DNA of 64,000 bases from Streptomyces sp. AC550_RSS872 (GCF_019049285.1 NZ_JAGMUL010000207.1:1-64000); one strand, 5' to 3'. Positions 50,461 through 60,957 are shown, counted from the first letter of the stretch. Made by a program: numbers and translations. Notes: generated from the letters alone by a model not told the origin.

Positions 50461-51246
50461 TCACACCCCCATCGCGACGTCGTCGCCCAGGTGCGCGAGG
50501 CGTTCGGCCACCGCGTCCGCCGTCGGGGCCTCCAGCCGGCCCGCCAACCTGCCGTCCGCCAGGAACAGCACCGAGTCCGCGTAGGAGGCGGCGACGGGGT
50601 CGTGGGTCACCATCACCACGGTCCGGCCCTGCACCCGCACCGCCTGCTGGAGCAACAGCAGCACATCACGCGCGCTACGGGTGTCCAGGGCGCCCGTCGG
50701 CTCGTCCGCGAAGATCACCCGGGGTTCCGTCACGAGCGCGCGGGCGATGGCGACGCGCTGACGCTGACCGCCGGACAGCTGGCCGGGGCGGTGCCCGAGC
50801 CGGTCGCCGAGGCCGACCGAGGCCAGCACCTCCTTGGCGCGCCCACGGTCGACGCGCTGCCCGGCGAGCTTGAGCGGCAGCACCGTGTTCTGCGCGACGG
50901 TGAGCGTCTCCAACAGGTTGTACTGCTGGAACACGAACCCGATCCGACCACGCCGGAACTTCGTCAACTCGGCCTCGCCGCCCCCGGTCAGCTCGGCACC
51001 GTCCACGCACACGATGCCGCTGTCGGGCCGGTCCAGACCGGCCGCGCAGTGCAACAACGTGGTCTTGCCGGAACCCGAAGGCCCCATCACCGCGGTGAAC
51101 GTGCCCCGCCCCAGCCCGAGGGTGACCCCGTCCAGAGCGGTCACGGCGCTGTCCTGCGCGCCGTAGGTCTTGGTGACCTTGACCAACCGGAGCGCCTCGG
51201 CGGCCGGTCCCCTGTCGTGCGTCCGTCGCGAGCCTGCGCGCACCAT
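50461..51246 (-). CDS. ABC transporter ATP-binding protein (MacB/LolD-like)
   Basis: This 261-residue ATPase starts at ATG 51246, with GGGGAG about 8 bases upstream. Walker A is MGPSGSGKTTLLHC, the Q-loop GFVFQQYNLLETLTV, the signature LSGGQRQRVAIARALV, and Walker B VIFADEPTGALDTRSARDVL, followed by VMVTHD. The ADEPTGALD form is typical of MacB/LolD-type ATPases that partner FtsX-like permeases. It is first in the two-gene unit. Confidence 0.93.
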   Translation of the reverse strand: MVRAGSRRTHDRGPAAEALRLVKVTKTYGAQDSAVTALDGVTLGLGRGTFTAVMGPSGSGKTTLLHCAAGLDRPDSGIVCVDGAELTGGGEAELTKFRRGRIGFVFQQYNLLETLTVAQNTVLPLKLAGQRVDRGRAKEVLASVGLGDRLGHRPGQLSGGQRQRVAIARALVTEPRVIFADEPTGALDTRSARDVLLLLQQAVRVQGRTVVMVTHDPVAASYADSVLFLADGRLAGRLEAPTADAVAERLAHLGDDVAMGV

Positions 51247-51533
51247 GGTCATCACTCCCCGTCCGGCACTCCCTGTGCCCTGCGCAAGACGCTACGGAGC
51301 AGACGCCCCGACCACAGGGGGCGCAGGACCCGTAATGCCAGGTGTACTTGACGACACCCCGGGTCGCGTCGCGGCGCGGCGCCGGAAGCACGGTAAGAGT
51401 GTCTTGAACGGTTTCAATTCGAGGGCGGGACCGCGAGCTGCCGGCTGCCGTCCGGCCGTCACCAGGTGACCTGCGCTCTGGGCTGACCTGCGGTCCCTCG
51501 TGTGACGGAGCCGGTGCGGGGAACTCGGCCGCC
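51247..51533. promoter_or_regulatory. Divergent intergenic region with LacI-like palindrome
   Basis: These 287 bases separate the ABC unit from the FAD-Rieske gene. TTGAACGGTTTCAA at 51414-51427 has perfect TTGAA/TTCAA arms and resembles the sites in the rhamnose control region. Nothing else was recognised. Confidence 0.35.
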
Positions 51534-53072
51534 ATGGACGAGCCGACCCGCACCCACCCGTCGTACTGGATCGAGACGGCACCACCCGGCGACCTCGCAC
51601 CCCCGCCGGACGGCGATCTCACGGTCGACGTCGCCGTCGTGGGTGCGGGCATCGCCGGGATCGCCACCGCCTGGGAACTGGCCCGGCGGGGGCACGGTGT
51701 CGCCCTGCTGGAGGCGGACCGGGTCGCCGCCGGCGTCACCGGGCACACCACCGCCAAGCTCACCGCCCAGCACACCCTGATCTACGACCGGCTCCGGCGC
51801 ACCCGCGGCAAGCACGGCGCCCATCTGTACGCGGCCTCCCAGACGGACGCGATCCGGCATGCCGCCGAGGTCGTGGACGAGTTCGGCATCGACTGCGACT
51901 GGGAGGAGACGGCGGCCTACACCTACGCCGAGGACGGCGACCGTACCGACGAACTGCGGGCGGAGGCCGACGCGGCCCGGGAGGCGGGCCTGGCCGCCGA
52001 GTACGTGACCGACACGGACCTGCCGTATCCGGTGGCGGGCGCGGTGCGCGTCGCGGGGCAGGCGCAGTTCCACCCCCGCAAGTACCTGCTGGCGCTGGTC
52101 GCCGACCTCGAACGCCTCGGCGGGCAGGTGCACGAGCACACGCGCGTGGTCGGTCTCTCCGAGGGCGAACCCTGCGTGCTGACTACCGAGGACGGGGTGA
52201 AGGTCAGGGCCGGGACCGTCGTGGTCGCCACCCATTACCCGATCTTCGATCGCGCCCTGCTGTTCACCCGCCTCTCGACGCGCCGGGAACTGGTGGTCGC
52301 CGCCCCCGTCGACGCGGCCGCCGCACCCCGCGGCATGTACATCACCCCAGAGCAGAACACCCGCTCGGTGCGCACGGCGCCCTACGCGGACGGCCGACGG
52401 CTGCTCATCGTCACCGGCGAGCACTTCACCCCGGGCACGGGCGGCGATGTCGAGGCACGCGTCAAGGACCTGTCCGGCTGGGCGACGGACCGCTTCGGCG
52501 AACTCACCTTCACCCACCGATGGGCCACCCAGGACAACGACTCCACCGACTCCGTACCGCTCGTCGGCCCCCTGCACCCCGCCGGCCGCCACTGCTACGT
52601 GGCCACCGGCTTCGGTGGCTGGGGCCTGAGCAGCGGCCTCATGGCGGGCCGGCTGCTCTGCGATCTGATCACCGGCCGCGAGAACCCGTGGAGCGGCCTG
52701 TACGACCCCGGCCGGGTGCTGTCCGTCGTCCGCGAGGGAAAGGGCTTCGTCAAGCACCAGGCCGACGTGGCACGCCATTTCGTCGGCGACCGGCTCCAGC
52801 ACCTGCCGGGCCCCTCGGCCCGCTCGGTGGACGACATCGCCCCCGGCGACGGCGCCGTCGTCCACGTGTCCGGCAAGCGCTGCGCCGTCCACCGCGACGG
52901 GGACGGAAACGTGCACGCCGTCTCCGCGAAGTGCACCCACCTGGGCTGCCTGGTCGCCTTCAACCGCGCGGAACGGGCCTGGGAGTGCCCGTGCCACGGC
53001 TCCCGCTTCGACCCCGACGGCCGAGTCGTCCAAGGCCCCGCCGTACGGCCGTTGGAACGGCGCGACCTCTGA
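51534..53072 (+). CDS. FAD-dependent oxidoreductase fused to a Rieske domain
   Basis: This 512-residue protein fuses a DAO-type FAD oxidoreductase to a Rieske [2Fe-2S] domain. The FAD part has [20 protein letters not shown] (GxGxxG), [16 protein letters not shown] and [20 protein letters not shown]. The Rieske part (about 425-512) has CTHLGC and CPCHGSRFD, the two Cys-His pairs that hold the cluster, in [20 protein letters not shown] and the following stretch. Such proteins are common in actinomycetes, mostly uncharacterised, and may pass electrons from an amine or sugar-acid substrate. ATG 51534 has no strong ribosome site. Confidence 0.92.
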   Translation: MDEPTRTHPSYWIETAPPGDLAPPPDGDLTVDVAVVGAGIAGIATAWELARRGHGVALLEADRVAAGVTGHTTAKLTAQHTLIYDRLRRTRGKHGAHLYAASQTDAIRHAAEVVDEFGIDCDWEETAAYTYAEDGDRTDELRAEADAAREAGLAAEYVTDTDLPYPVAGAVRVAGQAQFHPRKYLLALVADLERLGGQVHEHTRVVGLSEGEPCVLTTEDGVKVRAGTVVVATHYPIFDRALLFTRLSTRRELVVAAPVDAAAAPRGMYITPEQNTRSVRTAPYADGRRLLIVTGEHFTPGTGGDVEARVKDLSGWATDRFGELTFTHRWATQDNDSTDSVPLVGPLHPAGRHCYVATGFGGWGLSSGLMAGRLLCDLITGRENPWSGLYDPGRVLSVVREGKGFVKHQADVARHFVGDRLQHLPGPSARSVDDIAPGDGAVVHVSGKRCAVHRDGDGNVHAVSAKCTHLGCLVAFNRAERAWECPCHGSRFDPDGRVVQGPAVRPLERRDL

Positions 53073-53084
53073 GCCGGCGCGCCC

Positions 53085-53738
53085 TCAGTCGCCGACCAGG
53101 ACGACCTCCAGGGTGCGCGGGCCGTGCACCCCCTCGACCCGGTCCAGCTCGATGTCGCTGGTCGCCGAAGGCCCGGAGATCCACGTCAACGGGCGGGTGG
53201 GATCGAGGCGTTCGAGGGCCTGCGGGACGGACGACACGACCTGCTCGGGGACCCGTACGACACAGATGTGATGGTCGGGGACGAGCGTGATGCGGCGCCG
53301 ACCCTGGTCGGGGGAGCCATCCAGGACGAGGGTGCCGGTCTCGGCGATGGCGAGCGCGCAGCCGGTGACCACGCTCTCGACCTCGTCGAGTTCGTGCGGC
53401 GTACTCACCGCGCGGTCATGGACGCGGGTGGGATCGGCGGCCGACATCCATTCTGGAGGCAGCCCCGGCGGGACAAGCACATACTGAGGCCCGCGTTCGG
53501 CGAGCAACCGCATGATCAGGTAAGGCAGTTCCTCCGTGGTCGTACGGTGCACGATCGCCCGGTAGTCCGCCAGATTCCCGGCCAGCAACTCGACCGTCTC
53601 GGCGACACTCCGCTCCCCGTGCTCACGCAGATAGTCGCGCGGCACCGCCCGCTCGTACGCCGTCTCCTCGCGCTCCGTGTCCGGTACGTCGGCCAGCGCC
53701 CGCCGCACCCGGCCCAGGATCCGTTCCCTGCTGCTCAC
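53085..53738 (-). CDS. lutC: L-lactate utilization protein LutC (LUD domain)
   Basis: This 217-residue LUD-domain protein starts at GTG 53738, overlapping the lutB stop. The core reads VHDRAVSTPHELDEVESVVT and GCALAIAETGTLVLDGSPDQ, then GRRRITLVPDHHICVVR and GPSATSDIELDRVEGVHGPR, the standard LutC pattern. It is the third subunit of the LutABC complex that oxidises L-lactate to pyruvate. Confidence 0.93.
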   Translation of the reverse strand: MSSRERILGRVRRALADVPDTEREETAYERAVPRDYLREHGERSVAETVELLAGNLADYRAIVHRTTTEELPYLIMRLLAERGPQYVLVPPGLPPEWMSAADPTRVHDRAVSTPHELDEVESVVTGCALAIAETGTLVLDGSPDQGRRRITLVPDHHICVVRVPEQVVSSVPQALERLDPTRPLTWISGPSATSDIELDRVEGVHGPRTLEVVLVGD

Positions 53739-55222
53739 TTGGCACCGTCCTTTCCGCCCTGCGTCCGCTGCCACCAGTCCCGGAACGGCTCCGCGGGCAC
53801 CGTCGGCAGATCCCGGGTCCCGCTCCACGCCTTGCCCGGTCCGGGCAGCGTGCGCGGATGCATGCGGCGGGTGCGCGAGGCGAGCCGCTGCCCGGTCCGC
53901 AGGGCGCCCGGGTGGCTGAACGCCCAGCGTGCCGCCCGCATCGCGGCCCGCTCGGCGGCATGCCCCTTCGCCGGCTTCAGCACCACCTTGTTGCCGTTCG
54001 CGGTCACCTGACCGCCCTCGACGACCCGCTCCCGCAGATGCACCAGCACCTCGGGGATGTCGATGGCGACGGGGCACACCTCGTAGCAGGCGCCGCACAG
54101 CGACGACGCGTACGGCAGCGAGGCGTCGATCTCGCTTGAGACGCCCCTCAGTTGAGGGCTGAGGATGGCGCCGATGGGGCCAGGGTAGACCGAGCCGTAG
54201 GCGTGCCCGCCCGCACGCTCGTACACCGGGCAGACGTTGAGGCAGGCCGAGCAGCGGATGCAGCGCAGGGCCTGGCGGCCGACCTCGTCGGCGAGGGTGT
54301 CCGTGCGGCCGTTGTCGAGCAGGACCAGGTGGAAGGTCCGCGGTCCGTCGGCCGTTCCGGCGTCGGTCGTGCCGGTCCACATGGACGTGTACGGGTTCAT
54401 CCGCTCGGCGGTGGAGGAGCGGGGGAGGGTCTGGAGGAACACCTCCAGGTCCTGCCAGGTCGGCACGATCTTCTCGATGCCGACGACCGAGATCAGCGTC
54501 TCGGGCAGCGTCAGACACATCCGCCCGTTGCCCTCGGACTCCACGACGACCATCGTGCCGGTCTCGGCGACCATGAAGTTGGCGCCGGAGATGCCGACCT
54601 TGGCGCGCAGGAACTTCTCGCGGAGGTGCAGCCGGGCGGCTTCGGCGAGTTCGGCGGGCGTGTCGGTCAGGCCTTCCGGAGCCGGACGGCCCCACTTGCT
54701 CATCTCGCCCCGGAAGATGTCGCGGATCTCGCCCCGGTTGCGGTGGATCGCCGGGACGAGGATGTGCGAGGGGCGGTCCTTGCCCAGCTGCACGATCAGC
54801 TCGGCGAGGTCGGTCTCGTAGGCACGGATGCCCTCGGCTTCGAGGGCCTCGTTGAGCCCGATCTCCTGCGTGGCCATCGACTTGACCTTGACGACCTCTG
54901 ACTCGCCGGTCATCTTGACGAGTCGGGTCACGATCTCGTTCGCCTCGTCGGCGTCCGCGGCCCAGTGGACCGTGCCGCCCGCCGCCGTGACCGACTCCTC
55001 CAACTGCACGAGATACCCGTCGAGATGACGCAGCGTGTGGTCCTTGATCCGTTTCCCGGCCTCCCGCAGCTCGGCCCAGTCGGACACCTCCGTGACGGCC
55101 TTGGCCCGTTTGCCGCGGATGGTGTGCGTGGCGTGGCGCAGATTGCCGCGCAGGGTCGTGTCGTGGACGGCCTCGTGCGCGGCCTTCGGAAACGCCGGCA
55201 TCCCGACGAATGTCCCACTCAT
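53735..55222 (-). CDS. lutB: L-lactate utilization iron-sulfur protein LutB
   Basis: This 495-residue protein starts at ATG 55222, overlapping the lutA stop (ATGA). The LUD domain covers about 60-300 (GISGANFMVAETGTMVVVES), then two 4Fe-4S motifs: ALRCIRCSACLNVCPVYERA and SSLCGACYEVCPVAIDIPEV. The C-terminal DUF-type tail ends FRDWWQRTQGGKDGAK. It couples lactate oxidation to the electron chain together with lutA and lutC. Confidence 0.95.
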   Translation of the reverse strand: MSGTFVGMPAFPKAAHEAVHDTTLRGNLRHATHTIRGKRAKAVTEVSDWAELREAGKRIKDHTLRHLDGYLVQLEESVTAAGGTVHWAADADEANEIVTRLVKMTGESEVVKVKSMATQEIGLNEALEAEGIRAYETDLAELIVQLGKDRPSHILVPAIHRNRGEIRDIFRGEMSKWGRPAPEGLTDTPAELAEAARLHLREKFLRAKVGISGANFMVAETGTMVVVESEGNGRMCLTLPETLISVVGIEKIVPTWQDLEVFLQTLPRSSTAERMNPYTSMWTGTTDAGTADGPRTFHLVLLDNGRTDTLADEVGRQALRCIRCSACLNVCPVYERAGGHAYGSVYPGPIGAILSPQLRGVSSEIDASLPYASSLCGACYEVCPVAIDIPEVLVHLRERVVEGGQVTANGNKVVLKPAKGHAAERAAMRAARWAFSHPGALRTGQRLASRTRRMHPRTLPGPGKAWSGTRDLPTVPAEPFRDWWQRTQGGKDGAK

Positions 55223-55974
55223 GCCGCCGACTCCTCCTCCGTGCTCGCCAGGATCTCCGCGATGTGCACCGGCCGCATGCCGGTGCGCAGGCGCGCCATC
55301 GTGCCGCCGATGTGCATCAGACACGAGTTGTCGGCCGCACAGAGCACTTCGGCGCCCGTGGACTCGGCGTTGCGTACCTTGTCCGTGCCCATCGCCGCCG
55401 AGACATCGGCGTTCTTCAGCGCGAAGGTGCCGCCGAACCCGCAGCACTCCTCGGCACCCGGCAGCTCCACCAACTCCAGCCCCTTGACGGCCTGGAGGAG
55501 CCGCCGGGGCCGGTCGGCGAGGCCCAGCCCGCGCAGACCGTGACAGGTCGGGTGGTAGGTCACCTTGTGCGGGTAGTAGGCGCCCACGTCCGTCACCCCC
55601 AGCACGTCCACCAGGAACTCCGTCAGCTCGTACGTCTTCGGCACCACCGGTGCCAGGGTGGCCGCGAGTGTGTCCCCGCGCCCCTCGGCCCGGGCGCGCT
55701 CACCCATCCGCGGATACAGCTCGCGCACCATCGCCCCGCACGATCCGGAGGGGGTGACGATCGCCTCGTACTCCCCGAAGACATCGGAGAAATGCCTGGC
55801 GAGCGGCTCGGCCTCATGGCGGTAGCCGGTGTTGTAGTGGGCCTGTCCGCAGCAGGTCTGGGCCATCGGGAAGTCGACGTCGACGCCCAGCCTGGTCAGC
55901 AGTTTCACCACGGCGCGGCCGGTATCCGGATAGAGCGTGTCGTTGACACAGGTCAGGAACAGGGCGACACGCAT
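55219..55974 (-). CDS. lutA: L-lactate utilization protein LutA (CCG domain)
   Basis: This 251-residue protein starts at 55974 behind AAGGAG. It carries two CCG domains: AQTCCGQAHYNTGYRHEAEP and AEECCGFGGTFALKNADVSA, and a further Cys pair (SGSCG, YHPTCHGLRG). CCG motifs bind iron-sulfur clusters in heterodisulfide-reductase-like enzymes. It is first of lutABC, 105 bp downstream of rhaB on the same strand, so read-through from the rhamnose operon is possible. Confidence 0.94.
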   Translation of the reverse strand: MRVALFLTCVNDTLYPDTGRAVVKLLTRLGVDVDFPMAQTCCGQAHYNTGYRHEAEPLARHFSDVFGEYEAIVTPSGSCGAMVRELYPRMGERARAEGRGDTLAATLAPVVPKTYELTEFLVDVLGVTDVGAYYPHKVTYHPTCHGLRGLGLADRPRRLLQAVKGLELVELPGAEECCGFGGTFALKNADVSAAMGTDKVRNAESTGAEVLCAADNSCLMHIGGTMARLRTGMRPVHIAEILASTEEESAA

Positions 55975-56079
55975 CGCGGCTCCTTGTGATCGATCATCGG
56001 ATGAGTGCAGGGTAGTGCGGGCACGCGGTCCGGGGGAGACCCCGCTCACTGTCGAGTGAGTCTCCCCCTTGGGTGAGGT

Positions 56080-57528
56080 TCACCCCCGGGCGAGCCGGGC
56101 CTCCGCCTCGCTCCAGCGCGCCGCGTCCCCCTGAGGCTCGTACCGGGTCAGCGGCTGCGTACGGGTGAGCAGACGCCGCCCGTCGGCGAGATCGCCGACC
56201 AGCCCGTGGGTCCGCGCCTGGACCAGGACGTTCCCGAGAGCGGCGGCCTCGGTCGGGCCGGCCACCACAGGCAGCCCGCACGCGTCGGCGGTCAGCCGGC
56301 ACAGCAGGGCGTTACGCGTACCGCCCCCGACGACGTGCACGACGTCGACCGGATGGTCGGCCAGCCGCTGGGCGTCGGCAATCGCCCTGCGATGGGCGAG
56401 GGCGAGCGAGTCCAGGATGCAGCGCGTGATCTCGGCGGGCGAGACGGGCACCGGCTGCCCCGAGGTGCGGCACGCCTCGGCGATCCGCTCCGGCATCCGC
56501 CCCGGCGCCAGGAACGCCGCGTCCCCCGCGTCCACGACCGACCGCAGCGCCGGCACCTTGGCGGCGTCGAGCAGCAGCGCGCCCAGATCGGGCTCGCCCC
56601 AGGCCCGTACGCACTCCTGGAGCAGCCACAGCCCCATGATGTTGCGCAGATACCGGACCGTGCCGTCCAGCCCCAGCTCGTTGGTGAAGTTGGCGGCCCT
56701 GCTCTCCTCGGTCAGAACGGGGGCGTTCAGCTCAAGGCCGGCCAGTGACCATGTGCCGGTGCAGATGTACGCGAACCGCTCGCCGTCGGCCGGGACTGCG
56801 GCCACGGCGGACGCGGTGTCGTGCGAACCGACCGCCGTCACCGGCACCGGCCCGCTCAGCCCGGTCTCCTCCAGCACCTCGCCGCGCAGCATCCCAGCGG
56901 GATCGCCGGGCTGCCGCAGCGGTGCGAACAGGCCGAGGTCGATGCCCAGCCGCGAGGCGACGTCGTACGACCAGTCCCGCGTCCGCGGATCGATCAGCTG
57001 GGTGGTGGAGGCGTTGGTCAGCTCGGTGCCCTGCTCGCCGGTGAGCCAGTACGTCAGCAGATCCGGGACGAGCAACAGCCGTTCGGCGTAAGACAGTTGA
57101 GTGGAACCCCGGGCGGCCGCCAGCTGGTACAGGGTGTTGAAGGGGGCGTACTGCAACCCGGTGGCGCCGTACAGCTCCGCCGCCGGGACGGTCGCCCACA
57201 CCTTCTGCGCGACCCCCTCCGTGCGGGAGTCGCGATAGTGCACGGGATTGCCGAGCAGCGCCCCGTCGGCGTCCAGCAGCCCGTAGTCCACGGCCCAGCT
57301 GTCGATGCCGACGGAGTCGACCTGCCCGGCCGCCCGCAGCCCGTCCAGCAGTCCCGCGTACAGCCCGAGCACGTCCCAGCGCAGCCCCTCCGGCAGGCGC
57401 ACCGGCCGGTTCGGGAAGCGGTGGGCCTCGCTCAGCTCCAGCGAGTCCGGGCCGACGCGGCCGACCATGACACGCCCGCTGGAGGCGCCCAGGTCGACCG
57501 CGGCGTACGACTTCACGCCCGTGCTCAT
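56080..57528 (-). CDS. rhaB: Rhamnulokinase
   Basis: This 482-residue FGGY-family kinase has AAVDLGASSGRVMVGRVGPD (N-terminal ATP loop), VDSVGIDSWAVDYGLLDADG, VTAVGSHDTASAVAAVPADG, RFAYICTGTWSLAGLELNAP, and HVVGGGTRNALLCRLTADAC (C-terminal ATP region). IDSWAVDYG and ICTGTWSL match rhamnulokinases. It phosphorylates L-rhamnulose to rhamnulose-1-phosphate. ATG 57528 overlaps the stop of the upstream aldolase/dehydrogenase gene (ATGA). Confidence 0.94.
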   Translation of the reverse strand: MSTGVKSYAAVDLGASSGRVMVGRVGPDSLELSEAHRFPNRPVRLPEGLRWDVLGLYAGLLDGLRAAGQVDSVGIDSWAVDYGLLDADGALLGNPVHYRDSRTEGVAQKVWATVPAAELYGATGLQYAPFNTLYQLAAARGSTQLSYAERLLLVPDLLTYWLTGEQGTELTNASTTQLIDPRTRDWSYDVASRLGIDLGLFAPLRQPGDPAGMLRGEVLEETGLSGPVPVTAVGSHDTASAVAAVPADGERFAYICTGTWSLAGLELNAPVLTEESRAANFTNELGLDGTVRYLRNIMGLWLLQECVRAWGEPDLGALLLDAAKVPALRSVVDAGDAAFLAPGRMPERIAEACRTSGQPVPVSPAEITRCILDSLALAHRRAIADAQRLADHPVDVVHVVGGGTRNALLCRLTADACGLPVVAGPTEAAALGNVLVQARTHGLVGDLADGRRLLTRTQPLTRYEPQGDAARWSEAEARLARG

Positions 57529-59564
57529 CGCAGGAAGGCGGCCGCGACGCCGGCGTCGACCGGGATGTGCAGCCCGGTGGTGTGCGTCAGGTCCCCGCCG
57601 GTCAGGGCGAACACGGCGTTCGCGACATGGTCCGGCAGCACCTCGCGCTTGAGGATGGTGCGCTGGGCGTAGAACTCGCCCAGCTTCTCCTCCTCGACCC
57701 CGTACACGGCGGCCCGCTTGGCTCCCCAGCCACCGGCGAAGATCCCGGACCCCCGCACGACACCGTCCGGGTTGATCCCGTTGACACGGATGCCGTGCTC
57801 ACCCAGCTCGGCGGCCAGCAGCCGCACCTGGTGAGCCTGGTCGGCCTTGGTGGCCGAGTAGGCGATGTTGTTGGGTCCGGCGAAGACGGCGTTCTTGGAG
57901 GCGATGTAGACGATGTCGCCCCCCAGCTCCTGAGCGATCATCACGCGCGCGGCTTCCCTCGACACGAGGAACGAACCGCGCGCCATGATGTCGTGCTGGA
58001 GGTCCCAGTCCTTGGCCGAGGTCTCCAGCAACGGCTTGGAGATGGAGATTCCGGCGTTGTTGACGACCAGATCCACACCGCCGAAGGCGAGCACGGCAGC
58101 CTTGAACGCGTCGGCGATCTGCTCCTCGGACGTGACGTCCACGGCCACCGCGACGGCCTTGTCCGGCCCGCCCAGCTCCTCGGCGACGGCCTGGGCGTTG
58201 TCGGAGTTGAGATCGGCGACGACCACACACGCGCCCTCGGCGACGAGCCGCTGTGCGATGGCCTTCCCGATCCCGCTGCCGGCCCCGGTCACCAGGGCGA
58301 CCCGGGTCGCGAGCGGCTTGGGCTCGGGCATCCGCTGAAGCTTGGCCTCCTCCAGCGCCCAGTACTCGATCCGGAACTTCTCGGACTCCTCGATGGGCGC
58401 GTAAGTGGAGACGGCCTCGGCCCCGCGCATCACATTGATGGCGTTGACATAGAACTCACCCGCGACCCGCGCGGTCTGCTTGTCCTTGCCGAAGCTGAAC
58501 ATGCCGACGCCCGGAACCAGCACGATCGCCGGGTCGGCGCCCCGCATGGCGGGGGAGTCGGGCAGGGCGTGCCGCTGGTAGTAGGCGGCGTACTCCTCGC
58601 GGTACTCGGCGTGCAGCTCCTTCAGCCGGGCGACGACCTCGTCGAGCGGCGCGGTCGGCGGCAGATCCAGCACCAGCGGCCGTACCTTGGTCCGCAGGAA
58701 GTGATCGGGGCAGGACGTCCCCAGCGCGGCCAGCCGAGGATGCTCGGCCCGCGCCAGGAACTCCAGCACCGCGTCGGAGTCGTTGAAGTGCCCGACCTGA
58801 GCCCTGTCCTGCGAGGCAATCGCGCGCACATACGGCGCCAGCGCCGCCGCCCGCTCCCGCCGCTCGCCCTCGGCCAGAGCCTCGTATCCCTCGACGACGC
58901 TTCCGAAGGGCTCGGCCTTCCCCTTCTCCTCCAGGAACTTCTCGGCGGTCCGGATGATGTGCAGCGAGTTCCGCTCGCACTGCTCGGAGGTGTCGCCCCA
59001 CGCGGTGATCCCGTGCCCACCGAGGATGCACCCGATGGCCTGCGGGTTCGCCTCCTTCACGGCGGCGATGTCCAGCCCGAGCCGGAACCCGGGCCGCCGC
59101 CACGGCACCCACACCACGCTGTCCCCGAAACACTCGGCGGTCAGCTTCTCCCCGTCGGCGGCACAGGCTAGCGCGATACCGGAGTCGGGATGCAGATGAT
59201 CGACATGCGCCGCCTCGACGAGCCCGTGCATGGCGGTGTCGATGGACGGAGCCGCCCCACCCTTCCCGTGCAGGCAGTAGTCGAAGGCGGCGACCATCTC
59301 GTCCTCACGCTCGACCCCCGGGTAGACATCGACCAGCGCCCGCATCCGATCCAGCCGCAACACGGCGAGCCCGGCCTCGGTGAGCGTCCCGAGGTCACCC
59401 CCGGACCCCTTGACCCACATCAGCTCGACGTCACCACCGGTGACGGGATCGGTGCCGGTGCCCTTGGCGGACGCGTTTCCGCCGGCGTAGTTCGTGTTGC
59501 GGGGGTCGGAGCCGAGCCGGTGGGATCGGGAGAGGAGAGCGGCGGCCTCGGGATGGGTTGCCAT
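57525..59564 (-). CDS. rhaEW: Bifunctional rhamnulose-1-phosphate aldolase/lactaldehyde dehydrogenase
   Basis: This 679-residue fusion has an N-terminal class II aldolase (about 1-400; zinc His in HVDHLHPDSGIALA and GHGITAWGDTSEQCERNS) and a C-terminal SDR (about 425-679). The SDR has VALVTGAGSGIGKAIAQRLV, LVVNNAGISISKPLLETSAK, IVYIASKNAVFAGPNNIAYS (catalytic Ser with Y-S-A-T-K) and NPDGVVRGSGIFAGGWGAKR. The aldolase cleaves rhamnulose-1-phosphate to DHAP and L-lactaldehyde; the SDR half is expected to oxidise lactaldehyde to L-lactate. ATG 59564 has AAGGA upstream. It is followed by rhaB. Confidence 0.93.
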   Translation of the reverse strand: MATHPEAAALLSRSHRLGSDPRNTNYAGGNASAKGTGTDPVTGGDVELMWVKGSGGDLGTLTEAGLAVLRLDRMRALVDVYPGVEREDEMVAAFDYCLHGKGGAAPSIDTAMHGLVEAAHVDHLHPDSGIALACAADGEKLTAECFGDSVVWVPWRRPGFRLGLDIAAVKEANPQAIGCILGGHGITAWGDTSEQCERNSLHIIRTAEKFLEEKGKAEPFGSVVEGYEALAEGERRERAAALAPYVRAIASQDRAQVGHFNDSDAVLEFLARAEHPRLAALGTSCPDHFLRTKVRPLVLDLPPTAPLDEVVARLKELHAEYREEYAAYYQRHALPDSPAMRGADPAIVLVPGVGMFSFGKDKQTARVAGEFYVNAINVMRGAEAVSTYAPIEESEKFRIEYWALEEAKLQRMPEPKPLATRVALVTGAGSGIGKAIAQRLVAEGACVVVADLNSDNAQAVAEELGGPDKAVAVAVDVTSEEQIADAFKAAVLAFGGVDLVVNNAGISISKPLLETSAKDWDLQHDIMARGSFLVSREAARVMIAQELGGDIVYIASKNAVFAGPNNIAYSATKADQAHQVRLLAAELGEHGIRVNGINPDGVVRGSGIFAGGWGAKRAAVYGVEEEKLGEFYAQRTILKREVLPDHVANAVFALTGGDLTHTTGLHIPVDAGVAAAFLR

Positions 59565-59713
59565 GAACGTCCAGTCCTTATGAGAGAGGGGAAGTGCACT
59601 TACCTAGGGGCGCGGGGCTGTGCTGAACTTGCGGCTACCGCCGCGTGGGCGCGATCGGCCACAGACGGCCCGCAGCCTGCAACCGGTCGAACCCGGCAGA
59701 CGAGACGCAGTAA

Positions 59714-60874
59714 TCACGCCCCCCACCCGGCCTGCTCCCCACCAACCCGCTCCGCCACGATCTTCTCGGCCCACCCGGACCGGCGGTACGCGGCAATGGG
59801 GTCGCCATCGAGTCCCATCTCCCCCCGCACCTCGGCCAGCAACGGCCGCACATCCGTGTTGTACGCGTCCATCAGCACGGCATTGGCCTCCAGCACATCA
59901 CCAGAGGCCTGCGCCGCGGCCAACGCCGACCGGTCGACCAGCAACGCCTTCGCCGTGGCCTCCTGCACATTCATCACCGACCGGATGATCGCCGGAATCT
60001 TCGCCTCGATGTTGTGACACTGGTCGAGCATGAACGCGACGTCGGGCGAGAACCCACCCCCACGCACGACCTCGTACATGATCCGGAACAACTGGAACGG
60101 ATCCGCGGCCCCCACCATCAGGTCGTCGTCCGCGTAGAACCGCGAGTTGAAGTCGAACCCCCCGAGCTTGCCCTCCCGCAGCAGCGTGGCGACGATGAAC
60201 TCGATGTTGGTCCCCGGCGCATGGTGCCCGGTGTCGACCACGACCTGCGCCTTCTCGCCGAGCTTCAGGCAGTGCGCATACGCCGTCCCCCAGTCCGGGA
60301 CGTCCGTGGAGTAGAAGGCCGGCTCGAAGAACTTGTACTCCAGCAGCATCCGCTGCCCGTCCCCGAGCCGCTCGTACACCTCGGCCAGCCCTTCGGCCAG
60401 CCGCTCCTGCCGCGCCCGAAGGTCGTCCTGCCCGGGATAGTTCGTGCCGTCCGCGAACCACAGCTTCAGATCGGCGGAGCCCGTCGCATCCATGATGTCG
60501 ACGCACTCCAGCAGATGATCGACGGCCTTGCGCCGCACCGCCGCGTCCGGGTGGCAGATGCTGCCCAGCTTGTAGTCGTCGTCCTGGAAGGTGTTGGAGT
60601 TGATCGCGCCCAGCTTCACGCCACGCTCTTCGGCGAACTTGGCCAGCGCCGCGTAGTCGTCGACCTTGTCCCAGGGGATGTGCAGGGCGACGGTGGGCGC
60701 GACACCCGTGAACGCGTGCACCTGGGCCGCGTCCTCCAGCTTCTCCCGCGGCGTGCGGGGCACGCCCTGCTGGGCGAACACCTTGAACCGCGTCCCCGAG
60801 TTCCCGTACGCCCACGACGGCGTTTCGACTGCCTGGGTCTTGAGTGCGGCCTTCACCGCGGCGAGCTCGGTCAC
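59714..60874 (-). CDS. rhaI: L-rhamnose isomerase
   Basis: This 386-residue isomerase starts at GTG 60874 behind CAGGAG. Conserved blocks are [100 protein letters not shown] and [20 protein letters not shown]. Metal ligands are Glu in LLEYKFFEP and Asp/His in VDTGHHA. It resembles the RhaI type rather than E. coli RhaA. It is the first gene of the minus-strand rhamnose unit, divergent from the ABC transporter. Confidence 0.94.
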   Translation of the reverse strand: MTELAAVKAALKTQAVETPSWAYGNSGTRFKVFAQQGVPRTPREKLEDAAQVHAFTGVAPTVALHIPWDKVDDYAALAKFAEERGVKLGAINSNTFQDDDYKLGSICHPDAAVRRKAVDHLLECVDIMDATGSADLKLWFADGTNYPGQDDLRARQERLAEGLAEVYERLGDGQRMLLEYKFFEPAFYSTDVPDWGTAYAHCLKLGEKAQVVVDTGHHAPGTNIEFIVATLLREGKLGGFDFNSRFYADDDLMVGAADPFQLFRIMYEVVRGGGFSPDVAFMLDQCHNIEAKIPAIIRSVMNVQEATAKALLVDRSALAAAQASGDVLEANAVLMDAYNTDVRPLLAEVRGEMGLDGDPIAAYRRSGWAEKIVAERVGGEQAGWGA

Positions 60875-60945
60875 TGAGGGCTCCTGTGACGTCGGGACGG
60901 AAGTCGGACGGTAGTCGGACGGTAGACATCTGAACCGTCTCGCCG

Positions 60946-60957
60946 TGAAACGATTCA
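60946..60957. promoter_or_regulatory. LacI-type operator upstream of rhaI
   Basis: TGAAACGATTCA is a near-perfect 12-bp palindrome with a central CG, 72 bases before rhaI. It fits the TGAAACGTTTCA pattern used by LacI-type sugar repressors. The regulator gene is outside this window. Confidence 0.6.
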
